Shown here piece after piece: positions 12,425 to 23,100 of a stretch of 42,892 nt of DNA (positions are counted from its first letter, which is position 1; every line of letters starts with the position of its first letter). The DNA comes from Chara braunii (lineage: Eukaryota > Streptophyta > Charophyceae > Charales > Characeae): positions 2,789,016-2,831,907 of the forward strand of contig BFEA01000142.1 of assembly GCA_003427395.1 (NCBI GenBank). The letters run 5' to 3'. Both the position numbers and the translations under genes were made by a program. A model generated the notes under the pieces. The model was not told where the DNA came from, searched no databases, and worked only from the letters and a program-made list of their open reading frames with translations.

Positions 12425-13212
12425 GAGACACGCGAAGCGTGCCGAAGCCCTTCCGCTCTAAACGACGGGCCGTAGCGCGGTGGGAAGCTCGACAATACTT
12501 TTTGGATTGAATTTGGATTTTTCTCTTTTCGCGNNGTGCCCNCGCGCGCATTCNGCNACGNGNGAAAGCAACCNACTTACTTCATCGGACCAACACGGGG
12601 GATTTCAGTTCCGTCTGTGTCCCCACACTCAATTTCCAAAAATCCTTGGCACACCCCATCTTGCTGTTTTTCTGGGCCTCTTTCCGCACATCTAGCACTC
12701 CGAACGAAAGACAGCACAGGGCGTGAGGTTGGCGCGTCACACGTTTCACCCCAGTCTCCACTCCAGCCGCCAGTACGCCTCACACACGGATGTGTCACAA
12801 CAGAGGGTTCAAAATTTGAAATTGGAACAGGGATGTTGGCGCCCTTTTTTTTTGTCAACCCGGTAGGCCTCCCTGCCGCCGCCACTAGACCACGCCCGAG
12901 GACGCACAAACATCCCAGCACGATGACAGACATCCAACCCCGCGGCCGCGTGTATGCATATGAAATGGCCGCTGGAGACCTCCAAGGGTTTTCCTTGGGA
13001 CTCATTGAATTAGGACGCGGAAAACTGTAAAATTTTCCAAGGACTTCATCCTAATTCCTGAGGATTTTCCAAGGAGGGTCTAACGAGGCCCTTGCTCGAG
13101 GCCCGTGCTCTAGAACCACCGACTCTCAAATTTGAAGACGACTAGGGGACACAGCTACACGATACCTAAAGGTCGAAAATGAGGCTGCACCAGGGGATGG
13201 ACGGAGGAATCC

Positions 13213-13285
13213 AGGAAAAGGGCCAGTTGCAGGCTGTGCACTCCAGAACTCTAGGAAAAGGGCAAGTTGCAGGCTGTGCACTCTA
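13213..13285. repeat. short tandem duplication, 40-bp period
   Basis: AGGAAAAGGGCCAGTTGCAG, continuing as GCTGTGCACTC, is repeated 40 bases later (13253) with one change. There is no coding context. Confidence 0.8.
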
Positions 13286-13424
13286 AGACATTTTGCGAGT
13301 AGCGTTCAGGAGCGCTTTCTGACAACTCTCTAAGGGGATTTTTGTGAGTCCCCTTTGAGAGTGACGGGTTCGCGAGACCAGACTCACAAATTTCCGTTAG
13401 TCCAGCGGAGTGGAGCCCAACCCT

Positions 13425-13640
13425 TTTTTTTTTTTTTGAATCATCTTTGAGAGGCCTACTTGAGGAGCTGATAAGAGCGCCCTCCGCGTATAGGACCCCA
13501 ATGGAAGATGGCTCCAATCTATTGGTTGGGAGCTCTCCATTTCACCTACCATACCCGGAACCTCGTAGCAGCCATAACCATGTTCACGAGAGAACATCCA
13601 GGGTCTTCTCCCGACCTGCAGGTGGGCGGTACCAGCCAGG
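13425..13640 (-). repeat. SINE-like repeat in minus orientation, copy 1
   Basis: A T-run (13422-13437, an A-tail on the minus strand) begins a block containing GGAACCTCGTAGCAGCCATA and a following GAGAACATCCAGGG. The same order (T-run, GGAACCCTGTAGCAGCCACA, GGGAACATGCGGG) occurs at 34449-34690. This suggests a poly(A)-tailed non-autonomous retroposon, but I could not identify pol III boxes with confidence. Confidence 0.4.
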
Positions 13641-13786
13641 GGAGTCAGGGACCATGCCAACAGGATCTATCCCTGTGCCTCCCGTCAGGTCCCCTCCCCT
13701 ACGAACATCAGCAGACTCTGCTCAATGCGGATCCAGGAATCCAGTGGTCTATCTCTAGGTGGTGGGCGCCAAGCATGCCCAGGAAG

Positions 13787-13926
13787 GAGGTGTGCAAATT
13801 TCCGATCACCCCAACTTTGGTGCGTTCTAGTTCCGATCACCCCAATTTTTTGCTGGGGACTTTTTCTTGCTGGAAATCAGAACTAAAACTCGCCAAAGTT
13901 GGGGTGCTCGGAAATTTGCACACCTC
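13787..13926. mobile_element. 140-bp foldback element (MITE)
   Basis: The left arm GAGGTGTGCAAATTTCCGAT, continuing CACCCCAACTTTGG, is matched by the inverted right arm ending GCACACCTC at 13926: about 35 bp with two mismatches. It is non-coding. The target duplication is unclear. It is unrelated to the 105-bp MITE family. Confidence 0.8.
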
Positions 13927-14589
13927 GCCCCCAGTCTGAACCCCCCAAGAAACCAACCGCTACCGGTCCCAGTCTTGCACAACCCCTCTAGTACCTATAT
14001 GGCGCGGACCAACGCCCTCCGTGCAGACTGCACCCTGCTATACCGCAGCTTTTTTTTCTTTTTTCTTTTTTTTCAATTTTATTTACCGCAGCTTTCTAGC
14101 TAGCAGCTCAGGCCACGAAGGCAAAGAAGATCCAGCCCGCGTGGCGACGTGAGCGGCACTAGTTCTCTCTTTCCCCAGACCATGAGCGACGTCCACGGCC
14201 GTACGTTTTGTGGTGAAGGGCTAAGGTCGGAAATGAGATGTTCAGCGAGCCGCGAGGAGTGCTTCCCAGGAGGCTGTCGTAGACGGGTTGAATCAGCAGA
14301 GACGAATCGTGCGACCCCCGTGCGACCCCCGTGCGACCCAGTCCGCTCGGCCGCACCGGTAGGCGATCGGATACGCAAGCCAGAGTTTCTTGTTTCTTTA
14401 TTAGTTTGCGTTCTGAACTGAACGTCTACCTTTCGTGCGATGACACAGGCTTTTCCTCTGTGACGCAAGGGTTTCCCTTTCCGTGCTGAAGTCCTCTTTC
14501 CTTTTGCATCAGTGTCCCCGAGGCCATGTCGCAGTACAGGTAGCGAGCTCTACAGCCGGAATGACCCACAATACGCTGGGCCCTGGACC

Positions 14590-14690
14590 AGGGGCAAGGT
14601 CCCACTTGCGCAAATTAGGAGATTTCGGCCGTTGATCCTTGCTATCTACGGTCAGTATCTCTTAATTCGTGCAAGTGGGACCTAGCCCCT
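14590..14690. mobile_element. about 100-bp foldback element
   Basis: GGGGCAAGGTCCCACTTGCG and its continuation (14591-14623) pair with the inverted copy ending at 14689 (GCAAGTGGGACCTAGCCCC) over 33 bp with about five mismatches. The centre contains GGCCGTTGATCC. This is a foldback MITE of undetermined superfamily with no clear target duplication. Confidence 0.7.
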
Positions 14691-14703
14691 ATATGACAAA
14701 CAA

Positions 14704-14738
14704 AGGGGACCGGGGGGAGGGGGGAGGGGGTGTGGAGG
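14704..14738 (+). other. G-rich tract, possible G-quadruplex
   Basis: Four runs of at least four G separated by one to three bases. It lies about 1.6 kb upstream of the Hsp70 start codon. Folding is predicted from the motif only. Confidence 0.5.
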
Positions 14739-14739
14739 A

Positions 14740-16306
14740 GGTACCTTCTGGAAGTCCAGCGATCGAACGGAGATACTAACGTGGACGGTCTTTATCCAGG
14801 AGTGCCGTAATGTGTGGTTCCCTCTTCAAGGGCATGCGTGTGTGGAGTGTGAATCAAGACCTCGTGTCGGGATAGAGCGGGAGGTCGTCGCACACACACA
14901 AGAGGTAGCAGTGGTGTGGAGGCGGCGACGATGACTGACTGGTGGGACCGTACCGGTCGGCTGATTCATCGAAACCGTAGATCATACGCATCTACGGTTA
15001 GATCTCTGATCAGACTCGACACGGTGCTCTGAAATTGCTGACGTTAGCGCTATGTTGTCATATGAGTCGTGCTAAGTCGGCATGCATGTACCGAGGCATT
15101 TTTCCGGTCAGATCCGTGCCCACATAGGATACGACATGACCTTTCGGCAATGTCGTTCAATTCTGTCGTAGTAACTACTGGTTTGGGACTATGGGACAGG
15201 GCCCATTGGTGCTATGTTTGTGCTTTGAAAGCATGAACCTTGTGTTAAACTAGCATAGCACGAGCAAAGCACGGGCATAGCGCGGGCACAGCACAGCACA
15301 GCACGAGCATAGCACCACTACCGGTAGGTAGAGGCTGGTCCGAACTACCTACCGGTAGGCAGGCCGTGGTCAGGGAAAATGGAGTAGGTTTGGCGGGGGG
15401 AGAGAGGCACGGGGAACGACATGTCCCGACCGGACTGGCGGACCAGCGGGGACCAGCGGTCAGAATCGGAAGGCGCGCCGGTTGTTGTCCGCCATAGCTT
15501 GCTCGCCGCCGCCGCTGCGGGCTTCGCGATTCTCAGGGGAGCGCTCCTCTCCACCGGCCGCCAGGCTTCGCGATTCTTCCAAACTGTTTCTCGCGCGCGA
15601 GTCCTGAAGGTTCGGTGCCGTGCGTCCCCGCGTCCCACTCTGCCCTCCCCGCCGCGCATCTTCAGCGCTTCCCGGTCTTGATGCGTCCAGGCCTCACCGG
15701 ACAAGCGCGCGAATTGCGCGGTGATTGTGCCGGTCTTGGCGGGAGAGGAGTGTGGGCGGCGGCCTAGCTGAGAGTACCTCCTGGGCATTGGACACGTGGA
15801 CGCTACTAGCCAAGTGGTGGTGGACACCGCAGAACTCGGCTGTCGATACATATCACTCGGTGTCGCCGTGTTGTCGGCAGCAGTCGCTCAGGCATTGTCT
15901 TGAAAACTCCTGTCTCACGCTCCTCCATTGTCCCATCTCGCGCACTCTCTCTCCGGAGCGAACGGAACACGAAGCGAAGGCAGGCCAGGCAAGGTCGAGC
16001 GCTACGAGTTTCGCGTTCTGTGGTAGAGAGTGTGTCTCTTGGCTTTGGAGTGTAGCCCAACTTTGTCGACTTCCATTTCCCCAGCTCGACGGCTCGCGGA
16101 AGCGGAGCGCGGCGCAGGCGCAGGCGCAATACTCACCGCTCGTGTATCGCCCGTTGATAGTCTGAGAACTGTCCTTGCTCCTTCGTTCGGTCGCTCCTAT
16201 CTACCGGAGTCGGATTGATTGACTGGTCGAGAGAGAGAGAGAGAGAGGGGGAGAGAGAGATTGACTTGCGGGAAAGAGTAGCTTCGCGTAATCGCTGACG
16301 ACGAAA
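14740..16306 (+). promoter_or_regulatory. 5' flank and leader region of the plastid Hsp70 gene
   Basis: I find no convincing gene here; open frames up to 168 codons (15345-15851, minus) lack domains. Seen: a degenerate GCAYRGCACR repeat (about 15251-15315); a perfect 14-bp inverted repeat CTACCGGTAGGTAG (15318-15331 and 15345-15358) with a 13-base loop; one two-unit heat-shock-element-like site TGAAGGTTCG (15605-15614); and a (GA)n run (16229-16260) just before the start codon that probably lies in the 5' UTR. I see no clear TATA box. The HSE call is weak, because two units are common by chance. Confidence 0.35.
16229..16260. repeat. (GA)n tract in the probable 5' UTR of cpHsp70
   Basis: A near-pure GA run 47-78 bases upstream of the ATG at 16307. 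Such CT/GA tracts are frequent in plant 5' UTRs. Confidence 0.8.
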
Positions 16307-17195
16307 ATGAGTGCCGTAGCATGCAGCTCTCAGGCCTTCGCGGCTGCGCAGGCGGCTTCCAGCCTCGGCAATGGGATAGGAGGACAACAGAGCAAGGAGG
16401 CGGTGAGAGCAGGTCGTAGAGCTGTGTTCCAGGGTAAGAACAGCGGCAAAGTGTTTTTTGGCAACAGCTTGAAGTCGAAGGATGATTTGTTGTGCTGCTC
16501 GCGGGGGTTCAGAGCTGCCGTGATTCGGCAGACGCGCAGACGCTCGTCGAGGAATGGCGCCGGCAGCGGCGGTGCGATGAATGTGGTCTGTGAGAAGGTC
16601 GTCGGAATTGATCTCGGGACCACCAACTCCGCCGTCGCGGCGATGGAGGGAGGCAAACCCACCATTGTGACGAATGCGGAGGGGCAGCGAACGACCCCGT
16701 CGGTCGTTGCGTACACGAAGAACGGCGACCGCCTCGTCGGACAAATTGCCAAGAGACAGGGAGTCGTCAATCCCGAGAATACCTTCTTCTCAGTCAAAAG
16801 ATTCATCGGGCGGAAGATGAACGAGGTGAACGAGGAGTCCAAGCAAGTGTCCTACCATGTCATCCGGGACGAAAACGGGAACGTCAAGCTCGATTGCCCG
16901 GCCATTGGAAAGCAGTTTGCGGCGGAGGAGATATCTGCGCAAGTTTTGAGGAAGTTGGTCGAGGATGCGGCCAAGTTCTTGAACGACAAAGTCACCAAGG
17001 CTGTGATCACTGTCCCGGCCTACTTCAACGATTCCCAGCGGCAGGCGACGAAGGATGCGGGGAGAATTGCAGGAATTGAGGTTCTGAGAATTATCAACGA
17101 GCCGACGGCGGCGTCTCTGGCGTATGGCTTTGAGAAGAAGAGCAACGAAACAATCCTGGTCTTCGACCTTGGAGGCGGGACTTTCGACGTGTCAG
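16307..17195 (+). CDS. cpHsc70: cpHsp70 exon 1: transit peptide and first part of the ATPase domain
   Basis: Encodes residues 1-296 and the first base of V297. It covers the transit peptide, GIDLGTTNS, the PAYFNDSQR segment (237-245), INEPTAA (263-269) and [10 protein letters not shown] (287-296). The ATG at 16307 is the first one that gives a plastid-type leader. The donor is CAG|GTTGG. Reading past the donor soon leaves the family sequence. Confidence 0.95.
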
Positions 17196-20100
17196 GTTGG
17201 TCCCAGTCCCGCTGTCTTTTTCCTCATGTCTTCCTTCCCCTTTGTTGCTCGAGATGTGAGTTCTCACAGTCTACTGCGGCGGAATGAAAGCTTGACCTGA
17301 CTTTTTTTTTTTTTGTAATTTAAAAATTTGGACAATTTCTCGATTTATGCATGTTATCCTTTCGTAGGGGCCATGGTAATAATCTTCTGTGTCGTTCCAA
17401 TTTTAACGGATGTCCGGAAGGACTGACCTGACGACTATGCGTGTACAGGGTTTGAACCAGCGCGAACGTCTTTTGCACCGCCGTGGTCCTCGGGTAGACC
17501 ATTCCCCCCCTTTTTTTATTTTTTATTTTTTAAACTCCCCCTCTTTTAGTTGGTACATTGGATTGATTATCTGACGATCAATCGTTTTTTGTTTTTGTTT
17601 CTGTCGTGGTTTGTTTTTGTTTCTGTGGGGTTTGGCCCGATCATTGAGAAGTTTGTGGTGATCTATTCTGATTCTGAATGAAGGTTACTCGTTTCCTCAT
17701 TTAGCTGCTTTGCCTGCTTGTTGCATGATGGATCTTGAGTTTGTTCGTTGTAGGTCAATGTTATTTTCTGTGCACGTCGGAGAGAGTATAGGCGTCGTAT
17801 GCATGGCAGGCTCCTGACTCATTTGGCAGTGCGGTAATGTAGGGGCATTCTGTTGTCGTCCGTGCTTTTTTTTTTGTAATCTGCCTGAGCGGGAAGATGT
17901 TTCTGGCATGCCTCCCTGCTACTACCTTCTTCCCCCGAATGCAACGGACGGTCATTATAGCTGCATCTAGACTGAAAGCTGCCTCAAATACAGCTATAAT
18001 GACCGTACGTTGTATTCGGGGGAAGAAGGTAGTATGTCGGCGTCAGAAGTCCTTGCCAGTTCTTTGACTAGGCGAATGATGTCTCTGTTTTCTTCAGTGG
18101 GTATTCCATTCGGTTAAACCACTGGCAGTACTTCCTAAAGTCGTGTGCCCGTTAACGCGCCACGATTTTAGGAAACGTACGGGACACTACAGGAGCGTCC
18201 AAATTCATCCGACAACTAGAAACGTTTCTACTCTATTTTTTCCGCGGCCGATAGCTGGGCCAAGTACTGGTGGTTTAATAGGGTATTAGGGTCGGGAGGG
18301 GGTAGTTTCCGAAGCGTCGCGGGAGGGAGGTGTATTAGATGAGGATGCTTCTGGATGTCCGTGCATGGAAGATTCCATTCGCCGTCGTCAGGGAAAGGTG
18401 GTAAGTGGATGGAAGAGTCGCCAGTGAGGCGGGTGTTGAAGGCGCTATGGCAGAGTGACACTTCGAGAGGAGCATGTCTGAAAAGAAAAAGGGGGAATGT
18501 AGTGAGATATAGTAATATCAAACGGAGGCGGAGATAAGAATTTACCAGAGGAAGCTGCAGAAGGGATTGATCTTAGGTCACTGAAGTGGCTTGTCGTTGC
18601 CGTATGCGGGATCCTCGTTCGTTGGGAGTAACGACGTTTAGTATTGTCCGCGGTCTCCCCGTCGTCTCACTGCCTGTGGTTTGTTCATCACCGTGTGTAC
18701 TTTTCCAAGTCCGAAGATTTCATCAGTCTACAGTCTTCCCCCGAATACAACGTACGGTCATTATAGTTGAATGTAGACTGAAAGATACGCTGAATTCAGC
18801 TATAATGACCGTACGTTGTATTTGGGGGAAGACTGTAGTCCTCTGTGCAGGGGATCGCGGGGAGTAATTAGTTTTTAGTAGTAAGGGTGAAATGCGTCGC
18901 AGACGCGTTGTGTGGTTTGTTTCCGGCTTTTCGGATCGTCTGTGTGCCGGTGGAGATTGCGAACGAACTGCCGTCTTCACCCGAATAGAACGCCCGGTCA
19001 TTATCGCTGTATTTAGACTGGAAGTTAGCCCAAATATAGCTATAATGACCGGGCGTCTTCTATTTGGGTGAAGACGGTGGTCAGCCGAGCTAAGCCTGGT
19101 TCCAAGTCTCGAACGTTGATTACCGCTTAAATGAGCGCCGTGCGGACGGAGATGCGTTCCGTGGGCATGGTTTACTTTGGGTCAATGATGAGTGGGTGGC
19201 TAGAAGTTCCATCCCTGCTCAATGCATTGGTATGATTGAGAGTGGATAAGACCCTTTGTGGGCAGACCAGGGCAGTTGTGTAGTCTTACCGTTCTGGCTC
19301 GGTATTTTTGTGCGACGTATCGGGATATTGTCCGAATCCTGGAGGCTGTATTCTCACCGTTCCGGAAATAAAGGTATGACGAAAGGACAAACAAAAAGAA
19401 TGGAAGGGTGCAGCTATTGTAAATGACGAGGATGCTCGCTTTAGTCTCTTTCGTTTCCTCATTCCTCCTCTCTTTCTTTTTCCTTCAGTATCCCAAGTGT
19501 GTATGTATCGAAGTGTTTGTGCGACAATGTATACAATGCATGCGTCGGAAGGAGATGCACAGGGAGGAAAGGGAAGATGAAGCCGAAAGAAATATGCGGG
19601 TCAGGTCGTGTCCAATGGAGAAACACGTGGATATGTCTTACGGTTAGTACGTCACCACTCACATGCATAGGTCCATGCAGCAGTTGTTTTGCATGGGATT
19701 GCAGGCTACTGATTTGTACATACGGTAGGCGAGCACGGCCTAGTTCTCCCCCGCCTGAGTGCACAACGACGTAGTCATGGACTCGATACCGACGCCCATG
19801 ATATACCCCAACGTGGCCACTGACGCTGTAAAGGCATTTTTTTGCTGCCGTCACTTGTTGCCGCCGCCGCCGCCATCACGAAGTTGTTTCTATGTCATCG
19901 TCGCTGCCGCACGGGAGCTCTTGTCAGCGACGCGCAGCCGCCCCCGCAATCGAGTAGTGCTTAGCTTTTTCCGATTGCTGTCTTTCCGGCGGCATTTTGT
20001 CCCTTGCACAGCTTATGTCGTGCCCGCCGCCGCGCACTGTCTTCTGAGGCTAACGACGTCAGCCGCCCTTCGCAGCGCCTCCGGCCGTCGCGCGCACCCT

Positions 20101-23100
20101 TTCGTCTTCAGCCGGCGCGAGCCGGCCATTCACCACCTCCCCTGCCGTCGTCATCTCGCACGCTCTCTGTGCGAGCTGGCCATTCACAGCCTCCCCTGCC
20201 GTTGTCACCTCGCCCGCCCGCTCTCGGCGCGAGCTGGCCATTCTCCGCATGCCCTGCCGTCGTCGTCTCGCCCACTCTCGGCGCGAGCTGGCCATTCACC
20301 GCCTCCGCTGCCGTCGTCAGCTCGCCCGCTCTCGTCTATGTCCATATTCTTTCCGTTGCGTTATACCGTACCGCTTCTCTCCTTTGTCGCACAAGGGGGA
20401 TTTGTGTGGCTTTGTTCCTGGTCATTGGAGTAGCGGAGGGGAAAAGACTTCCGGGGAGTGAAGGCGTAGAGAAGTCGGATAGTTTGGTGATTACGATTCG
20501 CGTGTCAAGAGACTGTTGCATTGTCTGTGCCGTTGGAATACCAGCGCGATATTGAGCTTGGGGGGCTCGGTTCTCGTGGCGGCTGATTAGTCCTTTCAGT
20601 GAGTAGTGGAGAATGTAGAGTAATTGATAAATTACTTAGAAAAAATAGAGTATTATAAATAAAGCAATACATCTTTATATTTATGTAGTAGGTATGTACT
20701 TATTCTGATATTAAATTCTTGCCGGCGTGATTAATGGCTATGAGTCGCGTAGGTTTACCAGTTTGGTGCATGGCTTTTGCCCACGAGCAGCCACATTTAG
20801 TGCAAAACAGCTGTCCTGCGTTGTTTTTATTACGACGCTCATGTGGATTTCCCTTCTTAGACGCAATGATTGATCCTCCACTAACGTTCTCCCCCGAACG
20901 CAACGCAACCCTCATTATGTCTGCACCGGACCGGAAAGATAGCTTGTATACGTCGACTACGAGGGTGCGTTGTATATGGATGAGGGACGACGGTACGGGG
21001 ACGCCTTGCCTGGTGCTATTCGTCCGTGGATTTGGTTCTTACGATTCGCGTGATCTTTCCCTGTGAACCTGTCCACCGTTGTTGATGTCAACCGTCAATG
21101 GTCGCGAATGTAGCTGTCATCGACAAAGCGACGGCGAGAAGTGCATTGCGAATAGAGGTAAGCTACCTTCTTCCTCCGAATACAACGTACGGTCATTATA
21201 GTTGTATTTGGGTATGCTACCTTCTTCCTCGGAATACAATCGTGATCGGGCGTTCCATTCCGGTGAAGACGTTAGTGGATCAATCGCCATCCTGAAACCC
21301 AAAGTGGAATAGAACACTGAATTGGCTATCTTGCTGATAAAGGTGTGCGTGCCCCGTCCTGTACAGTAAATGTTGATTTTCTGTGATGATTACGATTGAT
21401 ATAAAGACGTGAGAGGTCAGTCCCTTCCCCGTGAGAAAATAAAAAGTGCAAGCTGGTTTTTGTTCATATGCGGAGAAGTCCATATGTTGTAATAATAATA
21501 ATAATGATATTAATATTAATAATAATAATAATTCATGAGTTGATGTGAAATGCTTCCCTGCTGTCTGCTTTCTTGTGTTGATTGTGCAGTTCTCGAGGTC
21601 GGCGATGGCGTCTTCGAGGTGCTTTCGACTTCCGGAGATACGCATCTGGGCGGAGATGACTTCGACAAGGTAGGCTGGAGGCTTGAGCAAAAGGAGATTC
21701 TTACGATGAGGAGTGAGTGCTACGATCAACTAGACTGGAAATGAAATCTGTCGAGTGGTACTTGGTGATGTGTGCGAAAAGCGAAATGAGGGAGATTGAT
21801 TTGTGTTTTCATTTCGCGGGGGCGGGGGGTGGGAGGGGGTGATGTTGGGGGGAGTAGGAGATGAGGAAGTAGACGGCAGAGACGTTAAATCGTCCAGCGG
21901 TCCTTCGGGACAAATTACATTTAGAGCGATGGAGAAAATAATGAGCGTTCCTTTTGCGCAAGGACGGTACACACAAATCGAGAAATAATCTTCTTTCGGC
22001 AAGCCAAAATACATGAAAAGTACTTCGGGACATGAAATTGGAACGATACAAAGAAGGGTAATTAAGCGAAATGGCCCCTGCGCAAGGATGACACGCATAA
22101 ATCGAGGAATGGTTCGAATGAAAAAAAGAAAAAATGAAAAAGGGAGTACATAAAAGAATCGCAGCGAAAGTATATCAGAAAATCGCCCAGGGACGGACTC
22201 CCTCAACCGAAGCTTTCAGTAGCGGAAACTTGTAATCCAGCTGTCTGCTTGGGAGATGTGTCAACACAAGGGAGACAGATTCAGAACCTCGCTCCATGTA
22301 TAACATCTCAAGCGTACCTGGATCAGGTGATGGTTGATATGCACTCGAAATCTTGGTTCAGTAGTAGTGTAGCTTCATCGCAGCGCAGAATGATGTGTAG
22401 TGATTAATGACTAAGGAGCATTGTGAGATGCGCAATAAAAATGTTGATTTAGGTTTTACAGGGGTTATACAGGGGTTATGGGTTATACAGGGGTTGCGAA
22501 GCCTCTCATTATTCGGGGTAGGGTCTGGGGTTGGAGTGGCCCTATGAGATATTTGAGCAGAGACGGTCAGCACGAAACCCGCACCACCTCGGAGGCCGCC
22601 GATTTTTCTTTTCAACGGCGGCCCAAGCCGTGCGGCCGCTCCGAGTTTTGCTTGTGGTGACAAAAAGTTTCTGCCAGGCTGGGGCCGTGTACTTGTGGTT
22701 TAACGAGGATGCTCGTCCTACACTATCAGTGTAATCCTGGTAGCAGTTCAATCGTCGTACTGGTGTAGTCCTGAACAATCGTGCACTGCGAGTAGCGATT
22801 TTGAGAAGTATCATTTAAACCCTGGTACCCGTTTTGATCCCGAAAACGATCGGAGGGATGCTGAAAAGAGGAGTCGTTAAATTAAGTTACATTACTATGG
22901 CCCTGAAGAACACGTCGTTTGTGATCTTCTCAATAGAAGAAGAAATGGAAGGCATTGAGTGGTTGCACTTTTTTTTTTTTTTTTTTGGTGTCGCACTCTG
23001 GAGGTCTTGGATTGAGTGGTTGCACTGCTTAAGCAGTCGTTAAATTTATTTTTAGTAAACATTACCTTGAGTGCGAAGAGCACGTGAGCACGTTTGTGAT

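Larger units (their letters stand above)
10010..12742 (+). repeat. dispersed repeat block B with TATA box
   Basis: This is the second copy of the block at 1956-4085. It shares the TATAAAT box (10841-10847), the CGACGGACTGTGG module (10993-11020), the GCCATCTGCCTTATG phrase (about 11638) and the AAAAATCCTTGGCACACCCC / GCGTGAGGTTGG module (12638-12736). CCAAT motifs flank the promoter (CCAATCAG near 10653; inverted ATTGGTTG near 10704). The (TC)n run and the gap interrupt it. It lies inside the TIR-bounded candidate transposon, whereas block A has no such ends nearby. Confidence 0.45.
8576..13091. mobile_element. candidate 4.5-kb TIR DNA transposon (PIF/Harbinger-like?)
   Basis: The left end GGGCCTCGTTAGACCCTCC (from 8576, continuing TTGGAAA) is matched in inverted orientation by the right end ending at 13091, giving at least 26 identical terminal bases. 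Both ends are directly flanked by TTG (8573-8575 and 13092-13094), a plausible 3-bp target duplication. A GGGCC terminus and a 3-bp duplication recall PIF/Harbinger elements, although those usually prefer TWA. The interior contains a degenerate transposase-like stretch, repeat block B and the assembly gap, so integrity cannot be judged. The two ends could also belong to different copies. Confidence 0.5.
17196..21589 (+). other. Hsp70 intron 1 (4394 bp)
   Basis: Starts GTTGGTCC and ends TGTGCAG. It holds one U6 pseudogene, five MITE copies, a GC-rich minisatellite and an (AAT)n run (21490-21533) 56 bases before the acceptor. I found no host exon or other RNA gene. Confidence 0.9.

Noticed and set aside
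11607-12551. Long open frames on both strands across the (TC)n run and the gap
   Set aside because: They consist of dinucleotide-repeat translation and undetermined bases.
15605-15614. Heat shock element TGAAGGTTCG upstream of Hsp70
   Set aside because: Only two of the usual three or more units are present, about 700 bp from the ATG. It is expected by chance, so it is not listed as a site of its own.
15345-15851. 168-codon minus-strand open frame upstream of Hsp70
   Set aside because: GC-rich sequence opens frames by chance; there is no domain or start context, and it overlaps other open frames equally long for the region.
16133-16744. 203-codon antisense open frame over Hsp70 exon 1
   Set aside because: It is a shadow of the conserved sense-strand coding sequence; its own translation shows no family.
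19759-20433. 224-codon plus-strand open frame in intron 1
   Set aside because: It spans a minisatellite that is open in several frames. It lies inside a clear intron and has no homologue I recognise.
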